Source: Bacillota bacterium
GTDB taxonomy: Bacteria > Bacillota > Clostridia > Christensenellales > CAG-138
Assembly (NCBI GenBank): GCA_023451115.1
Contig: JAEXFV010000014.1
Span: forward strand, 1 to 13,967
Length of the DNA: 13,967 nt
Reading direction: 5' to 3'
The notes under the pieces are model-generated. The model searched no databases and had not been told where the DNA came from. It saw only the letters and a list, made by a program, of their open reading frames with translations. Each line of letters opens with the position of its first letter. Within the stretch, counting starts at the first letter, position 1. Shown one piece after another: positions 12,661 through 13,967 of the stretch. The position numbers and the translations under genes were made by a program.

Positions 12661-13967
12661 ATGCAACAAGATCTTTTTTCCCAATCCCGGGCGAATAACG
12701 CCCCCTTGGCGGACCGCATGCGGCCCCGCACGCTGGATGAATTTATCGGCCAGGCCCACATTGTGGGCCCCGGCCGGCTGCTTCGCCGCGCCATTGAGAT
12801 GGACCGGCTTTCCAGTTCTATCTTTTTCGGCCCTCCCGGGTGCGGTAAAACCACATTGGCCGCCGTGATCGCCAATGTTACCGGCGCGGCTTTTGCCAAA
12901 CTCAACGCTGTCACCGCAGGGGTAAAGGATGTGCGGGAAATCATCAAAGCCGCTGAGGACAGGCTTTCTTTATACGGCGCTCCCACCTACCTGCTGCTGG
13001 ACGAGTGCCACCGCTGGAACAAAGCCCAGAGCGACAGCATATTGCCTGCGTTGGAGTCAGGCGTGATCCGTTTTATCGGCTCCACCACGGAAAATCCCAT
13101 GATTTCCATGACCAGCGCAATTGTAAGCCGATGCCGCTTATTCCAATTTTACCCCCTTTCGGTAGAAGATGTGCATAAAGCTTTAGTAAATGCTTTGCAA
13201 GATCAACAGCGGGGCTTGGGAAATTTCCACGCCAAAGTGGAAGAGGAAGCGCTGGAGCATTTGAGCCGCATTGCCAACGGGGACTGCCGCACCGCATTAA
13301 ACGCCTTGGAGCTGGCGGTTTCCACCACGCCTGCGGGAGAGGACGGCATCATCCATATTACCCAGGAAATTGCTGCGGAAAGCATCCAGCAAAAGGTGAT
13401 TCCCTGTGATGACCAGCTTTTTTACGACATGCTCTCCGCTTTTTGCAAAAGCTTAAGGGGAAGCGATGCAGACGCGGCGCTGGCTTGGTTTTCCAGGCTG
13501 ATTTATGCAGGAGTGGATCCCCGCATCATCGCCCGGCGGCTCATCGCCCATGCCAGCGAGGATATCGGCATGGCCAACCCCCAGGCCATGGTGCAGGCCG
13601 TCAGCGCCGCACAGGCGCTGGAGCTGATCGGCATGCCGGAGGCGCGGCTGCCTTTAACCCAGGCCATCCTGTTTTTATGCGAATCCCCCAAGTCCAACGC
13701 CGTAGTGATGGCAGTGGACGCTGCTTTTGCCGACGCAAAAGATCATTTCGACGAGCCGGTTCCCATCCACCTGCGGGATACCGCCTATTATGGAGCGCAA
13801 AAATTAGGCCACGGGGTAGGCTACAAATACCCGCATGATTACCCCGGCCACTGGGTAGAGCAGGATTATCTCCCCCCTTCCCTCAAGGGCAAGCGGTATT
13901 ACCAGCCTTCTGACCAGGGAACCGAAGCCAAAATAAAAGAAAGCCGCAAACATCGCGGCAAAGAATA
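12661..13967 (+). CDS. rarA: RarA (MgsA) replication-associated recombination ATPase
   Basis: RarA is a clamp-loader-like AAA+ ATPase that acts at stalled or damaged replication forks, working with SSB. The frame is open from ATG 12661 to the window edge: 435 codons plus TA, so only the last base of the stop is missing. Walker A is GPPGCGKT (57-64). Walker B is LLLDECHRWN (D114, E115), where the family usually has DEIHRFN. Sensor 1 lies in STTENP (141-146) and a probable arginine finger in the SRCRLF stretch. The C-terminal tetramerisation region and the PPSLKGKRYYQPS tail with a lysine-rich end are present. TCTGGAGG ends six bases before the ATG. It has its own promoter candidate at 12451. 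Identification is secure. Confidence 0.96.
   Translation, partial: MQQDLFSQSRANNAPLADRMRPRTLDEFIGQAHIVGPGRLLRRAIEMDRLSSSIFFGPPGCGKTTLAAVIANVTGAAFAKLNAVTAGVKDVREIIKAAEDRLSLYGAPTYLLLDECHRWNKAQSDSILPALESGVIRFIGSTTENPMISMTSAIVSRCRLFQFYPLSVEDVHKALVNALQDQQRGLGNFHAKVEEEALEHLSRIANGDCRTALNALELAVSTTPAGEDGIIHITQEIAAESIQQKVIPCDDQLFYDMLSAFCKSLRGSDADAALAWFSRLIYAGVDPRIIARRLIAHASEDIGMANPQAMVQAVSAAQALELIGMPEARLPLTQAILFLCESPKSNAVVMAVDAAFADAKDHFDEPVPIHLRDTAYYGAQKLGHGVGYKYPHDYPGHWVEQDYLPPSLKGKRYYQPSDQGTEAKIKESRKHRGKE

Noticed and set aside
1..13967. CRISPR array, tRNA, rRNA, insertion sequence, toxin-antitoxin or defence island
   Set aside because: I saw no regularly spaced repeats, no transposase or integrase, no terminal inverted repeats with target duplications, and no defence-type protein domains.

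Overview
The window looks like chromosome of a fairly GC-rich member of the Clostridia (Firmicutes). Nearly every gene start has a strong AGGAGG-type ribosome binding site, promoters fit the sigma-A consensus, and RqcP, a type I asparaginase, a GAAC-N4-GTTC LexA-type box and a fused IspDF (MEP pathway) all fit that group. I cannot name a species. There is no rRNA, tRNA, CRISPR array, insertion sequence or integrase in view.

Layout. Positions 133-1125 (minus) hold a cytoplasmic type I asparaginase. Positions 1429-1917 (plus) hold a small conserved protein of unknown function behind a near-consensus promoter whose start region is covered by a perfect 33-bp palindrome. Positions 2103-2354 look like a structured leader in front of a membrane-anchored orphan family-3 solute-binding protein (2355-3182). 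A membrane-anchored M1-type metallopeptidase follows (about 3243-4883, probably with a non-canonical CTG start), then a divergent glycerol-3-phosphate dehydrogenase GpsA (4991-5944), the S4-domain ribosome quality-control protein RqcP (6101-6352), and, overlapping it by four bases, a bifunctional IspD-IspF isoprenoid enzyme (6349-7557). Two terminators close this run.

Next is a small helix-turn-helix protein resembling phage late regulators (7945-8433) behind a promoter with a LexA-type box, followed by two more terminators. On the minus strand are a two-domain protein carrying two complete RluA-type pseudouridine synthase modules (8694-10043), and upstream of it an operon of a flippase-like membrane protein (11017-12114) and an RlmI-like methyltransferase (10165-11013). 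A 546-bp gap rich in hairpins leads to rarA (12661 to the right edge), which misses only its final stop base.

Themes: several genes are translation- or RNA-linked (RqcP, double RluA, RlmI-like methyltransferase), and several are membrane or lipid-linked (GpsA, flippase-like protein, M1 peptidase, solute-binding protein). Most are conserved housekeeping functions. The less ordinary signals are the tandem RluA fusion, the palindromic operator at 1371-1403, the LexA-box promoter with an unusual hairpin-split ribosome binding site, and the structured leaders at 2103-2354, 12122-12145 and 12383-12575. I did not find a clear new defence or mobile system.
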